From: CAJBLF01 sp964495825
GTDB taxonomy: Bacteria > Patescibacteriota > Gracilibacteria > Absconditabacterales > Absconditicoccaceae
Direction of reading: 5' to 3'
Length of the DNA: 31,620 bases
Assembly: GCA_964495825.1 (NCBI GenBank)
Contig: CAZBWI010000014.1
Location: 1-31,620, forward strand
In this document: piece after piece, positions 1 through 10,400 of the stretch
How positions within the stretch are numbered: the stretch's first letter is position 1
Layout: each line of letters begins with the position of its first letter
Program-made: the position numbers and the translations under genes
Notes under the pieces: model-generated
Told to the model about the DNA's origin: nothing
What the model saw: only the letters and a program-made list of their open reading frames with translations
Database searches by the model: none

Positions 1-52
1 TACTATAAAAGAATCAATGTACGGTCATATAAAGATATTCTCATGAGCGCAT
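1..52 (-). CDS. Possible 5' end of a gene cut by the window edge
   Basis: Reading leftward from an ATG at 52, the frame stays open to the window edge if TGA is read as glycine (it contains two TGA codons). A second in-frame ATG lies at 28. Only about 17 codons are visible, with no recognisable motif, so this may be chance. The spacer between it and the next gene (53-143) holds two copies of an 11-nt word, actgacaattc, about 25 nt apart. Confidence 0.2.
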
Positions 53-143
53 GAGCTACAATTCACGAAACTTGTATCAAGATAAAACTGACAATTCTAT
101 TTTTGGAAATCTACTGACAATTCTACTTTGCTATAACAAACCT

Positions 144-788
144 TTATCTATGTCTAAGATATTTCACAAGTCTTATGATTCATCGGATGATCAAGATAAG
201 GATCAGGATCATCCCTCCAAGGAAAGCTCCCACAAGGCTCCGATAGATGAGATATCGAGGCTTTTCGAAAAACTGCATCTTGAGTGCTGGCATTACCTTG
301 TAGGTATTGATAATTTCCTTGATGTCGAAGTTTTCTATTTTACCTATAGCGAGCGAATATTTTCCTTGATTGTCGGCATTAGATACTCTAATGATGTAGG
401 TTCCTGACCCTACCTCTTTTTCTAATGTTGGTCACATGAGATACGCATCACCTCCAAACGGTTCGTAGAATTCCTTTCGCTGGAATTTCGACCCATCCAA
501 TCTCGTATAGACCGCATCGTTGCCTTTAATGATATCGACGAAAAAGTCAGTCCTCTGCCCTTCTTGATCAGGTACGACGATATTTACATACAAAAGAAAT
601 CATGTATCTGAAACAATCTGATATATATCTTCCTGTCCATTAAGAATACCATAAAATGCTTGTGATACTTCAGGATTTTTTATGTTCACTACCTGCCCTG
701 CTGACTGTTGAAATACAAGTCTTGGCTGATGTGCGAATGTCCGTCAAAAAAATATTACCATTACCAGGGGTAATAAAATTTTTTTCAT
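144..788 (-). CDS. Exported membrane-anchored protein of unknown function
   Basis: A 214-aa protein appears when in-frame TGA codons are read as Gly; it ends at TAA. It starts with a signal-peptide-like segment (MKKILLPLVMVIFFG, followed by R-T-F-A-H). The central part (about residues 20-165) is a soluble domain rich in beta-type sequence. A single hydrophobic helix near residues 180-203 (GAFLGGMILILILIIRGII) is followed by a short basic tail (RLVKYLRHR). The predicted topology is therefore an extracytoplasmic domain held by a C-terminal membrane anchor. It lies 21 bp downstream of murD on the same strand and may be its operon partner, which suggests an envelope role; this is inference. No family is recognised. 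The standard code would cut it at residue 15, inside the signal peptide. Confidence 0.75.
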
Positions 789-809
789 AAAAAAGGTAAG
801 CAAATAAAA

Positions 810-2207
810 TTATGCTAATTCTTTGATATATTTTTGAAATAGATTCCCTTTCTCTTCGAAATTTTTTCGCAGCGTATAGCTTGGCGATGCTGTAGAAAGC
901 AGACAAATCTTACCATGCTTAGTGTATTTGTAGGCAAATTTCACTGCCTCCTTCATATCATTAGTCTGGAATATTTTCATCCAGATAACGTCTTTACCTG
1001 GAGGAACTTCCTCATCTTTTATCATCTGTGCTATCCTTTTACCAGAATCTGGGAAAAGTACTACATTTCTCACACCATATTTACGAAGACATTTTATCAG
1101 ATTATTAAATACATACCCCCTATCCGTACCTCCAAGAAAAATGGTATCAACGTCCTTTCCAAACGTTTGAATCGCTTGGATAGTGCTTTCTGGTGTTGTA
1201 GAAATCGCATCATCAATCCATGTGATACCGCCATAGGTTCAAATATTTTCCATCCTATGTGGGAGTCACTTGAATGTTTTGAGAACATCTTTGAGTATAG
1301 TAGGCTGTATCTTCATGATATCACAGATACCAAGCACCGCGCAGATATTCATCATATTATGTTCTCACAGAAGCAGTATTCATGTATCATCAAATACCTT
1401 TCTTGTATTGATATAGAAAGCATTATTCTTGTAGCGATATTTCCCTTTTTTACCAAACATGGAGACATGATATTCTTTGAAATCATCCTCATCGAGCTCA
1501 TTGTTTTTTGCTACTTCATATCTGAGAATATTATGTTCACTACCATACAAAATATTAAATTTCGCTTTTTGATAATTATCAAATCCTTGATGTCGATCAA
1601 TATGATCAGCATAGATATTGAGAATAACACTGATATAGTTCTGTTTTTTGAGTCATTCCAACATATAGCTTGAAACTTCAAATACTGCATATTCATCTTT
1701 TTGTGATGTGAGATCATCGATATGAAGAAAATCCAACACCGGTTTCCCGATATTTCCTATGAGTTGAACATTTTTTCCTGCTGCTTTGAGGGTTTCGTAA
1801 GTCAGGGTACAAGTTGTTGATTTTCCTTTGGTACCGGTAATAGCGATAATCTTTCCTTGATAATAATCGAAAAAAATCTGTGCTTGAGACGTAATTTTTT
1901 TTCTGTATGGATAGATTTTGCTATGATAGATCGATATACCTGGTGTCTTGATAATCAGATCGAATTTTTTGAGTGAATCAAGATAAGTATCACCTAAAAT
2001 CATATTAATTTCTGGTTCTATACCGAATGTTTTATAAAGATATTCTAGGTTATCTGCTAATCATTCTATCTTTTGGACTACATCAAGAATAGTAATATTT
2101 TTGGGCTGAACACCGATTTTCAACAAAAACTGCAGGGTTGATTTTCATTCCCTTCCATATCCCAGGATAGCTATCTTCTTGTTTTGAAATTTCTCAAAAT
2201 TTATCAA
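810..2207 (-). CDS. murD: UDP-N-acetylmuramoyl-L-alanine--glutamate ligase (MurD, possibly MurD2)
   Basis: A 465-aa cytoplasmic ATP-dependent Mur ligase that adds glutamate to UDP-MurNAc-L-Ala in peptidoglycan synthesis. The N-terminal nucleotide-sugar binding fold begins IAILGYGREGKS (residues about 12-23). The P-loop GTKGKST lies at about 125-131, followed by the IGNIGKP motif. The C-terminal domain shows LPHRMENIGTYGGITWIDDA and STTPESTIQAI, typical of MurD. Several conserved glycines are TGA codons, for example in GREGKS, KGLPHR and ENIGTY. The length matches the family. No ATG precedes the Rossmann motif in frame; I chose TTG at 2207, so the start is uncertain. A divergent murL lies about 470 bp away. 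Where those two genes pair in other bacteria, the ligase is MurD2, which adds L-Glu instead of D-Glu. The sequence alone does not tell D- from L-Glu specificity. Confidence 0.93.
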
Positions 2208-2290
2208 TATATCATAGTGAAGATATAAGATATTTATTGTTTAGCATATAGTGTTTTTTTGCTGAAATGCAATAAATAAATAAATAAAAA

Positions 2291-2314
2291 AAGGTAGCTC
2301 TATAGAGCTACCTT
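2291..2314 (-). terminator. Intrinsic terminator (strong hairpin)
   Basis: The arms aaggtagctc and gagctacctt form a perfect 10-bp stem around a 4-nt loop (tata). On the minus strand this is followed by a T-rich tract (TTTTTTTATTTATTT), just after the stop codon of the small gene at 2321-2542. It would end that transcript before murD. Confidence 0.85.
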
Positions 2315-2320
2315 TCTGCA

Positions 2321-2542
2321 TTATGCAGCATCTTCATGGTTTTGCCAATAAGATCCATCCTCCATTGCTTTGAAGATTGGAATAGCAATAGGATATTTTT
2401 GCTCAAATTCTTTCATAGCCTTATTGAAGGCTACATGACTTATCAATCTCATAAAAAATGAGATAATCAGTATAAGAACAATACTTATTCCCAAAAAATA
2501 AAAGAACATTTCTTCTGAACTTAGACAATTTAACGGTATCAT
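2321..2542 (-). CDS. Small single-pass membrane protein of unknown function
   Basis: A 73-aa ORF ending in TAA, with no in-frame TGA. One hydrophobic helix spans about residues 12-32 (FFYFLGISIVLILIISFFM). A soluble C-terminal tail (KAMKEFEQKYPIAIPIFKAMEDGSYW) follows. The gene is flanked by an AT-rich upstream region and by a strong intrinsic terminator immediately downstream, which supports its being a real, separately transcribed unit. No family is recognised. Confidence 0.65.
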   Translation of the reverse strand: MIPLNCLSSEEMFFYFLGISIVLILIISFFMRLISHVAFNKAMKEFEQKYPIAIPIFKAMEDGSYWQNHEDAA

Positions 2543-2621
2543 ATTTTTTTGTTTTTGTTTACTTTATCTTTTATATATTTATTATTAAATGTCAATACTA
2601 TTTATATATATTTATTAATAC

Positions 2622-2649
2622 TTGATTTTCTAATAACAATGGCTATTGT
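2622..2649 (+). promoter_or_regulatory. Possible promoter of murL
   Basis: A -35-like TTGATT (2622-2627) and a -10-like TATTGT (2644-2649) are separated by 16 nt and lie about 30 bp upstream of the murL ATG. The region 2543-2679 is otherwise very AT-rich non-coding sequence, so chance matches are likely. Confidence 0.35.
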
Positions 2650-2679
2650 AAGGGTAACTTTATTTTTCCTTTGTAAGGA

Positions 2680-4056
2680 ATGAAAGCTTACCAAACTTTC
2701 TATTTCACTTGATACGACTTTGATCCTAAAACTCTCAACGTGTCTTTTTTTTATTCCTTTGATAAGGAGGTTGATTTTACAGAAACCATCGATTTTTCCT
2801 GCTCAGGATTCATACCGATCAATGATATACATCCTGATATTATACATACTCTTCTCTTTCATCTTTCGCTCGCGATAGGAATCAGTTATTACAAACTTTC
2901 TCCTACTAAAGAACTAGTTGTAGAAAGCGGAATATTGGACGAAGATCAACAACAATTCCGACATACCTTCTACATTCAATGATTGGGAGAATTTTTCTTC
3001 AGAAATAACCTATCACCCAAAGGACTGGCAACGTTTGTAAATGGAATCAAAGAACAGCCAAAAAAACTATTTACTCCAACTTCCCAGACCATCATGATAG
3101 CACTTGGTGGTGGTAAAGATAGTCTTGTAAGTGTAGAACTCATCAAAAAACTGAATATGCCATTTTTTACTGCTACATTTGGCAAAGATTACTACCTCCA
3201 CAAAATCGTCGCAGAGGCAATAGGTATACCGAGATTGCTTATCCAAAGAACCCTTGATCCCAAACTTTTTGAAATGAATAAGCAAGGATATTACAACGGC
3301 CATGTACCCATCAGCGGAATCATAGCATTCGTCCTCGTAACAGCTGCATATCTCTATGACTACAAATATATTGTTATGTCCAACGAAAAGAGTGCCAATG
3401 AGGGTAATACCATAATGACATGTGATCCGGGAACAAAGAACTGTATAGAGATCAATCATCAGCGAAGCAAGAGTTTCTCTTTTGAATTGGATTTTTCTAG
3501 ATATATCAAGAAATATCTTTCTCCTGATGTAGCATATTTTAGTCTTCTTAGGTGAATGTACGAACTTAAGATTGCTAAAATCTTTGCTGAGAACAAAAAA
3601 TATTTCGACATTTTCAGTAGCTGCAACAATAATTTCAAAATTATAGAAGCCAACAAAACTACTGAACATCGCCGATGCGGAGTATGTCCAAAATGCGCTT
3701 TCGTCTATACAACATTGAGACCGTTTTTGAGTGATGAAGATACGCAAAGAATATTCGGACAAGAACTTTACAATAATCGCGAATTACTAGAAACATACAA
3801 AAAATTATTAGGTATCGAAGGTGTTAAACCGTTTGAATGTGTTGGTACGAACGAGGAAGTCATATATGCTATGTACCTCCACTATAAAAAAATAAAAGAT
3901 ACTTCTCAGCTCCCTCCGATTTTGGATTTTTTCAAAACCGAGGTTTTGCCTACCCTATCACCTGATGATATTGTAAATCTCGAAAAGAAACTTTTCACTC
4001 TCTCTACCGAAGAAACACAGATACCTTCTCTTTTCCAAAGCATTTTACCTACATAA
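2680..4056 (+). CDS. murL: UDP-MurNAc-L-Ala-L-Glu epimerase (MurL)
   Basis: A 458-aa protein reconstructed across three in-frame TGA=Gly codons (about residues 11, 101 and 292). The ATG at 2680 is preceded by AAGGA. The PP-loop-like motif LGGGKDSLVS (about 142-151) indicates ATP binding with AMP release. Further conserved blocks are YNGHVPISGI, MSNEKSANEGNT, an NHQRSKSFSFE stretch, and CGVCPKCAFVY with Cys333, 336 and 339. I know this combination from the MurL (glycopeptidyl-glutamate epimerase) family first shown in Xanthomonas, about 450 aa long. It converts the terminal L-Glu of UDP-MurNAc-L-Ala-L-Glu to D-Glu, replacing the MurI route. The divergent murD 470 bp away fits a MurD2-MurL pair. 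An alternative is another PP-loop enzyme of unknown substrate. Confidence 0.85.
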
Positions 4057-4065
4057 ATATTGTCA

Positions 4066-4587
4066 ATGAAACAAAGAGAACCTCGGGAACCGATCTGTCC
4101 GGATGGCATCATCCAGGGGAATCCTGCATTGAAATCAGTAATCAAAACTACTGGTAAAAATCCGAGGATATTTTTTCATCAAGAAGATATTGATAATCAT
4201 TGCACTTTTACGTGTACAAACGCTCATCTCTGCACAGAAGAACATAAAAAAACTATAGTTGAAATTTTTGCTAGCTATGATTTTCCACATACTCAAGCAT
4301 TTCTCTCAAAAAAAGCTCAAGCATCAGAACAAAAAGACAAACTTCCTGAAGGACATCTCTGCCCGGAAGGTCTTATTGAGTGACCGTCTCTCGTACAAGC
4401 CATTATCAACAAAAAACTGCCAAATCATGGATTATTCTTTGACCATCAAGAGGTCATCGATCATTGCACGAGATATTGCCAATCAACCAAAGAATGTACG
4501 GAAAAATATAAACATACCATAGCTAATATCTTTAAATCTTATGGGAAACCCGTGGTAGAACCAGTATCAGAAGCCACTATAGGTTAA
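4066..4587 (+). CDS. Protein with a duplicated Cys/His module, function unknown
   Basis: A 173-aa protein containing one in-frame TGA=Gly and ending in TAA; it starts 9 bp after the murL stop, so the two are probably co-transcribed. It is an internal tandem duplication. Copy 1 runs from C11-P-D-G to about residue 74, copy 2 from C99-P-E-G to about 162. The pattern C...H-C-x3-C-x5-C recurs with identical spacing: C11, H45, C46, C50, C56 against C99, H133, C134, C138, C144, a constant offset of 88. Each copy also has an F-F-(H/D)-x-(Q)-(E) block before the His-Cys pair and an I-x-x-I-F-x-S-Y block after the last Cys. The pattern suggests metal binding or disulphides. It has no signal peptide. 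No family is recognised; its link to murL is only positional. Confidence 0.8.
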
Positions 4588-4610
4588 AATATATATTAAA
4601 CATATTTTAT

Positions 4611-4653
4611 AAACACTGTCAACCTAATATAACTCAAAGGACAGTGTTTTTTT
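4611..4653 (+). terminator. Intrinsic terminator after the murL unit
   Basis: Arms aaacactgtc (4611-4620) and gacagtgttt (4640-4649) form a perfect 10-bp stem with a 19-nt loop, followed by a T-run on the plus strand. It lies 24 bp after the stop of the Cys/His gene. Confidence 0.75.
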
Positions 4654-4679
4654 GATTATTTCCTGACCGAGAATATAAT
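4652..4679 (+). promoter_or_regulatory. Predicted promoter of the first giant surface protein
   Basis: TTGATT (4652-4657) and a consensus TATAAT (4674-4679), 16 nt apart, lie about 38 bp upstream of the ATG at 4718. They begin within the T-run of the preceding terminator, giving a compact terminator-promoter junction. Confidence 0.5.
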
Positions 4680-4717
4680 AGTAGCGTATATATTGCTTTA
4701 CCGTTTGAATCATTACC

Positions 4718-7402
4718 ATGATCAAAACACTCACACGCCATTATCACAGAATACCTAAACTCACTAAACTTCTTTTTGGGGTCGCTTTCTTTTTTGGCGT
4801 ATTTTTGACAACCTTCAAGTTCATCCAAGCAGATGTCATTCCATTTGAAGATCAGCTTACTGGAATTTTTTCTTGGATAGATACAGGATATTATTCCAAT
4901 ACCCGGTTCAAATATGGATGAAACAATTTTGTTGGTATCATTTTTCGACAGACAGGAGAAATACTTTCTACACCAGAACCTATCACGATAAGTGGAGGTA
5001 CACAAACTATTCTCTGTCATAAAAAACTTAGAGGAATCTACTACAATAACCAGAGATGATCAATAATCCGACCATTGGATAGTGACAATCTCGATCTTTT
5101 GAGCTGATCATTATATGCTTCTTGATATGGAGATATGACAATGACTGGTGGATTCTATACCAACTGTACTGGTATAAGCTGATATTCTCCTGCTTCCAAT
5201 GAAGTCTATGGAGAAATCATCCATAATCTCTATGGAATAAATTATTATTTATTTGCTGGATTATCTTATGATTTCACAGGCAATAGTATCAGTGGCACGA
5301 GTTTTGATCATACTCTAGCTATCTCAACATGAGGTATACATAATGGATACCTTTTTGATACTAATGGTGGAATCGCTGAGATTAGCATGAATTTACCATA
5401 CTGTGGAAACTTTCAACTTTCACCTTCAGTCATAAATCCATGAAATACCATAACCTTTCTTTGTGAAGGGAATAGCATCTATGGATATAAGTTAGATATC
5501 TTCAATGCTTCATGAACAATGATCTATTATGATGTCGTCTTGGATACTGGTACCTCTCATACACGATATACAGGAAATGCCTTACCTACAGGAAATTATT
5601 TTGCAGCATGTACTATCTTGCTTTCATGATCATATACATGACCTCAATGTGCGAATCAATTACCATTCCAAGTAGGTACAGGAACCACTCCTTCATCAGG
5701 TACATGATGTAATCCAAATTTTCAGGCAGAAATCACCTTTGCCTCTTACAATGGAAGTGTAGTAACTAATCCATCACTTGGAACTTATTATACCAACACT
5801 ACCGGCATTGTATTACAACGAGCAGCTACAGAACCTACTAACTTTGCAATCTCTGGAGATTTTACTGATAGCGTATTTACTGGTATTTACACAGGAACTA
5901 ATATTTTCAATCATCTTGGTATGGTCAATATAACCCTGCTCAATACCAATACACGAAACAATTTCTCAAGCACCTATACTACAGGAACATGTAGCTATAT
6001 AGATGCTGCTAAGAGAGTATATGTTGATACTCTACCTCCTCTAGCGCCAGTTATCACAGCACCATCCACAGGAACTGCAAATATCTGTCCTTCTGTTCCA
6101 TTATCAGTAACATGGACTACTTCTCTAGATAGTTGATCCCAACTCTCTCACTATAGATATGAAATATATAACAATAGTGGTATGGTTACCTGATTAGTAC
6201 TTAGTTGAACAACAACCACTCCTTCAACAACACTCAATGTATCACTTTTGCCTTTGGGAACTTATTATCTTAGAGTCCTAGCGGTCGATAATGTCGGATT
6301 GAGTTCAATGTCAAATATCGTAACACTCAATAGTTCAGCACAGTATTGTACTGCTGGTACATGAATTGTGATCGTTACCCCTACTATCCGATTGAGGAAT
6401 GTCGATCTCGATACCGTCTATAGATCTGATCCTATATGGATTCTTGGATTGACTGGTCCTACTCTCGTCAGCATCGACAAAGGAATGCTCTTTATCAACA
6501 ATACTACAGGTAGTAATGGAACAACAGGATTGGTAACTTCTCATGATACACTCTATATAGAACTCATCTCTAGTGATGAATATGATACAACAGTTACTTC
6601 CACACTTACTATCGCAGGACTTACAGGAACCTTTTCTCTTACCACCAAAGCAAATGATTGTCATTTAAGTACTACAGAAAAACTCATTATCCAAAATATC
6701 TATACAAATCTAAAAACCCAGTATAATGGTAATATGGCCAAATTTTCAGAATTTCTCAATACATTTATGAATATGGTGGAAGATGAAGCAGAGATTAGCA
6801 GAAGCTGTACACTTGACTATCTTCTCGAACTCATCCAAAATGAATTTGATGTAGGTATAGATACCAGTAAACACATCACCCCTAATTGTAAGGAATATAG
6901 TATAGGGTATGATACCAATCAAATGGCATACTATTCTCCTGATATGATGAACAGATACTACTTCATCAACCGTGAATCCCTCATCAGACATCTCGACTAC
7001 TATAACCCAGGAGACTGTCACCTCAATACCTACGGAGATAATATATGGTCTACTGAAAATCTTGATACTATGACCCATGTAGCACCTAATGGAAAAATAT
7101 ATCATCTTATCTGACAATACGGATGATATTCTGCGACTGAATTTTTATCACCGAAATACTTTGATTCTTTGGAAGGTATCAAAAATTACATCAACCTCAA
7201 AAATCCTCCACAAGAAATTTGGAATCATACTATAGATAGGTCATTTATACCTATCATCTATGCAGCACCAAATGGTAAGGAATACAAAATTTACAAAACC
7301 AATAGATGATTTATGTCCTATAAACTTATGAAAGTAAGATATTATTCAACATTATCTGAACTCAAGAGTTATATCGACAAAAATAATCCAAGCAAACGAT
7401 AA
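4718..7402 (+). CDS. Giant exported surface protein with Fn3/Ig-like domain and triplicated C-terminal module
   Basis: An 894-aa protein read through many TGA=Gly codons; the frame has no TAA or TAG until 7400. A basic N-terminus is followed by a signal or anchor segment (LFGVAFFFGVFLTTFKFIQA, about residues 20-39). Residues about 60-420 are beta-rich, low in charge and rich in S, T, N and G. A fibronectin-III/Ig-like domain follows about residue 440, with DTLPPLAPVITAP, YRYEIYNNSG and TYYLRVLAVDNVGLS. From C648 to the end is a C-terminal region shared with the next gene. It has a helical part with two conserved cysteines (C648 and one about 47 residues later), then three modules each starting (A/T)PN(G/C)KxY and ending near an NP. 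It probably acts at the cell surface, with the C-terminal region as an anchoring or sorting device; that role is inference. Confidence 0.85.
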
Positions 7403-7478
7403 TTAGATGATAGTAGATAATCTACAGTCGATAGAGCAATACTTAGCAGGCAGTATTTAACACTTAGTATGTATAGCA

Positions 7479-10400
7479 ATGAAGTCACCATTCCACCACA
7501 TTAGACACGCACACAAAACTTTCGAGCATTTTCACAAAAATCTGCATCATGCTTTTGTGATATTTACTCTAGCAATCATTGGAATGCTATGGTGAGCTTC
7601 GCACATCCTCACGCCAAGTACTGCAAATCGACAATGGTGAGGATTTATCACTAGTGATTTCTGGGAACAACATCCAAGCAATGCAAATATCATTTATGCA
7701 CTTTTTGGTGATGGAACTCCAGGAGCGACGGCGTATACGAGAACTCGATCTAGCAGTTGTATCCCTACCAGTGTGCAATATGTTCCTTCCAACTTTTCTG
7801 GATGATTAGGAGATTCCAATACTATATATATATTGAACTCAGGAAGCTACACCCTGACCAGTATTATGTGATTCACAAGCAAGAGTTGTTCAGCCATCAT
7901 TGGAATTGGTGATGTAACCATCAAGACATCATTAACTAGTAATATTTTCATTTCATGATCAAACAATATCATTTTAGACAACATACATATAAATGGACAG
8001 TGAATAGGAAACGTGGGATTAAAAATACATAGTACCACAAACATCACACTCAACAATATGGATTGATATTGATATTTACCTTCATCCATAAGTTGATATG
8101 CCGTACAAAGCAATAATTCACATCATCTTTCTATAAGCAACTCTCGTTTCTACAACAATGACATCTGAGTCTTTTATTCATATTGAAACAATACCCACAT
8201 AGGTGCTGTAATCAATAACTCACATTTTTATAACAACAATCTAGGATTAATACTTGGTTGAGTGTTATTTGGTTGATCAATCAATACGGTAAATAATTCA
8301 CAATTCTACAACAACACTATATGACTCATTTGAGTGATAGCCACTATTACTTCTAACAACAATATTTTCTACAACAATAGTGTTTGATCTAATCCTTTAA
8401 TAACACATATATATTCTAACAATGATACATTTTACAACAACACTACATGAATCAACTGAAGCAACGCTCTGTTTGAAGTTTATGGTACCCTAAAATTATT
8501 TAACAACACCACAGGGTATTCTTTTGACTCATGATCATCTGGTGTGATATTGGGAAGTATTCTACCTATTCCGTCATGGTCATATGGATCAATAGATACA
8601 TGATCCACAGCTGTATGATATGATCGATTTACTAATCCACAGAATAGCAGCGGACAACGATTATTGAATGGAACTAACCGATCATCGCTCAGATGAACGC
8701 AAACCTTCGATCCTACCAAGACGCCGATCAGATATATCTTTGGATTGAATATCCCTAAACAAATAACTCCAGTATGGTACAATGGAAGTATATTAGATCA
8801 ATATGGATCAAATAATTTCGATTACTTCACGACAAGATATATCGCTGAACCAGATTCTACCTTATCGGCTGATGATCAGACATTAGTCAATCAATATTTC
8901 GGTTCTTGATCCATCTATACCCAAAATCGAGTAACCAACGGATGTTCACTTTCTGCATTCCAGGTCGTTCACCTTGATCCGCAAAATTTTTCTACTACCT
9001 ATTATTTTCAAGATCATACGCTCTATATCCTGACCGGTGGCCAATATAGATCAGACGTTGCTGCAACAAATGGATTCGTATTTTCAGGTAATTGTATTGC
9101 ACTCATTGGTAATAAACATACGAAATTTACCAAATCAAGTGCAGTTATGACAAATCTCTTTTATGCAAAAGATAAACATAATATCATCTTGGATACTCTG
9201 AATCTTGATTGACTCTACTTTAATACTAATTCATATTCTCCTGCAGTCAATTCAGCAATATTTTTTGATGGTACCACCAACAACACTACGATAAACAACG
9301 TCCAGATAGCAAATACTACTAAATATGGAATTTTCATGGGACTTGGTTCTCATCACACTACAATAATGAATAGCCAAATGTTCAATAATGGTACTGCAGG
9401 GATGTATCTCTACTATGCATCTAATTATAATGTTATCAACAACACTCAGACCTATAATAATGGATTGTATGGTATACGATTTGCTAATTGATCTAGCAAA
9501 AACACCATGAATAATTTTCAATCATACAATAATACTATAGGAGTCTATGGTGATCTCACTACAACTGAAAATATCATCAATAGAGCTGCTATCTACAACA
9601 ATAGTGACGCATGAATTTATTTTAAAAATTCCTCTAATAACTCACTTAATGATGTAAGACTCTACAATAACAATATTGGAATCAGAACGCTTTACAATTC
9701 ACCAGGAAATAAATATTACGGTGAACTGGTATTCTCTAATAATTATGTAGGGAACTTTGATGGAACCAATGGAAATGATAGTTCACTTTCTGCAGGAAAC
9801 GCATGATTATTTGCATATGCAGGAAGTATTTCTACAGGAACTACTCTTGCATGATGTATCTATGCTACCAATCCTACTCTTTCTTGAGTTGCTATACATC
9901 TTCTCAATACCGACTGTAGCAATACGTGATATAATATAGGATTTATATCCCCATACACCAGCAATGTTAAATATATGTTCGGACTTAATATGTACAAGCA
10001 GAAAGTTCCGGTAAGATATACTAGCGGAAGCTCTTCACTTACACAGCTCACTTCACAGTATGATCCAAATAAATATATCGCTGAAGTATTGCCTATTTGG
10101 GATGATCAACCGGAAGGGGTTTTCTTCACCGTTAGCTGAACAATAGAACCAAACACACGATACACGACAAATATTTATACAGCAGGTGTATTGAATATAT
10201 CAGTACCAGTTAGTTTAAGTTTCAATCCCACCTCTACATCAGGCAATATACTTATTAGTGGTCATATTACAGGGCTCACAGGACTAGTAAATAATGGAGA
10301 CACGATCCAAATACGTTTACTCTCTGCATCAGGATATCATCAGACTATAACATGAACTATCGTCATCTGATCTATCTCTACAGACTTCACGGTGACTACA

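Noticed and set aside
915..1673. A 252-aa plus-strand open frame
   Set aside because: It lies opposite murD, has no recognisable motif and is rich in I, F and H, as expected for the complement of an AT-rich gene. The minus-strand frame carries all the MurD motifs.
3067..3762. A 231-aa minus-strand open frame
   Set aside because: It is the antisense shadow of murL, whose PP-loop and CxxCPxC motifs are on the plus strand.
7800..9700. A CRISPR array, suggested by recurring short words such as ctacaacaa
   Set aside because: The repeats lie inside a coding frame, vary in spacing and sequence, and encode beta-helix repeats.
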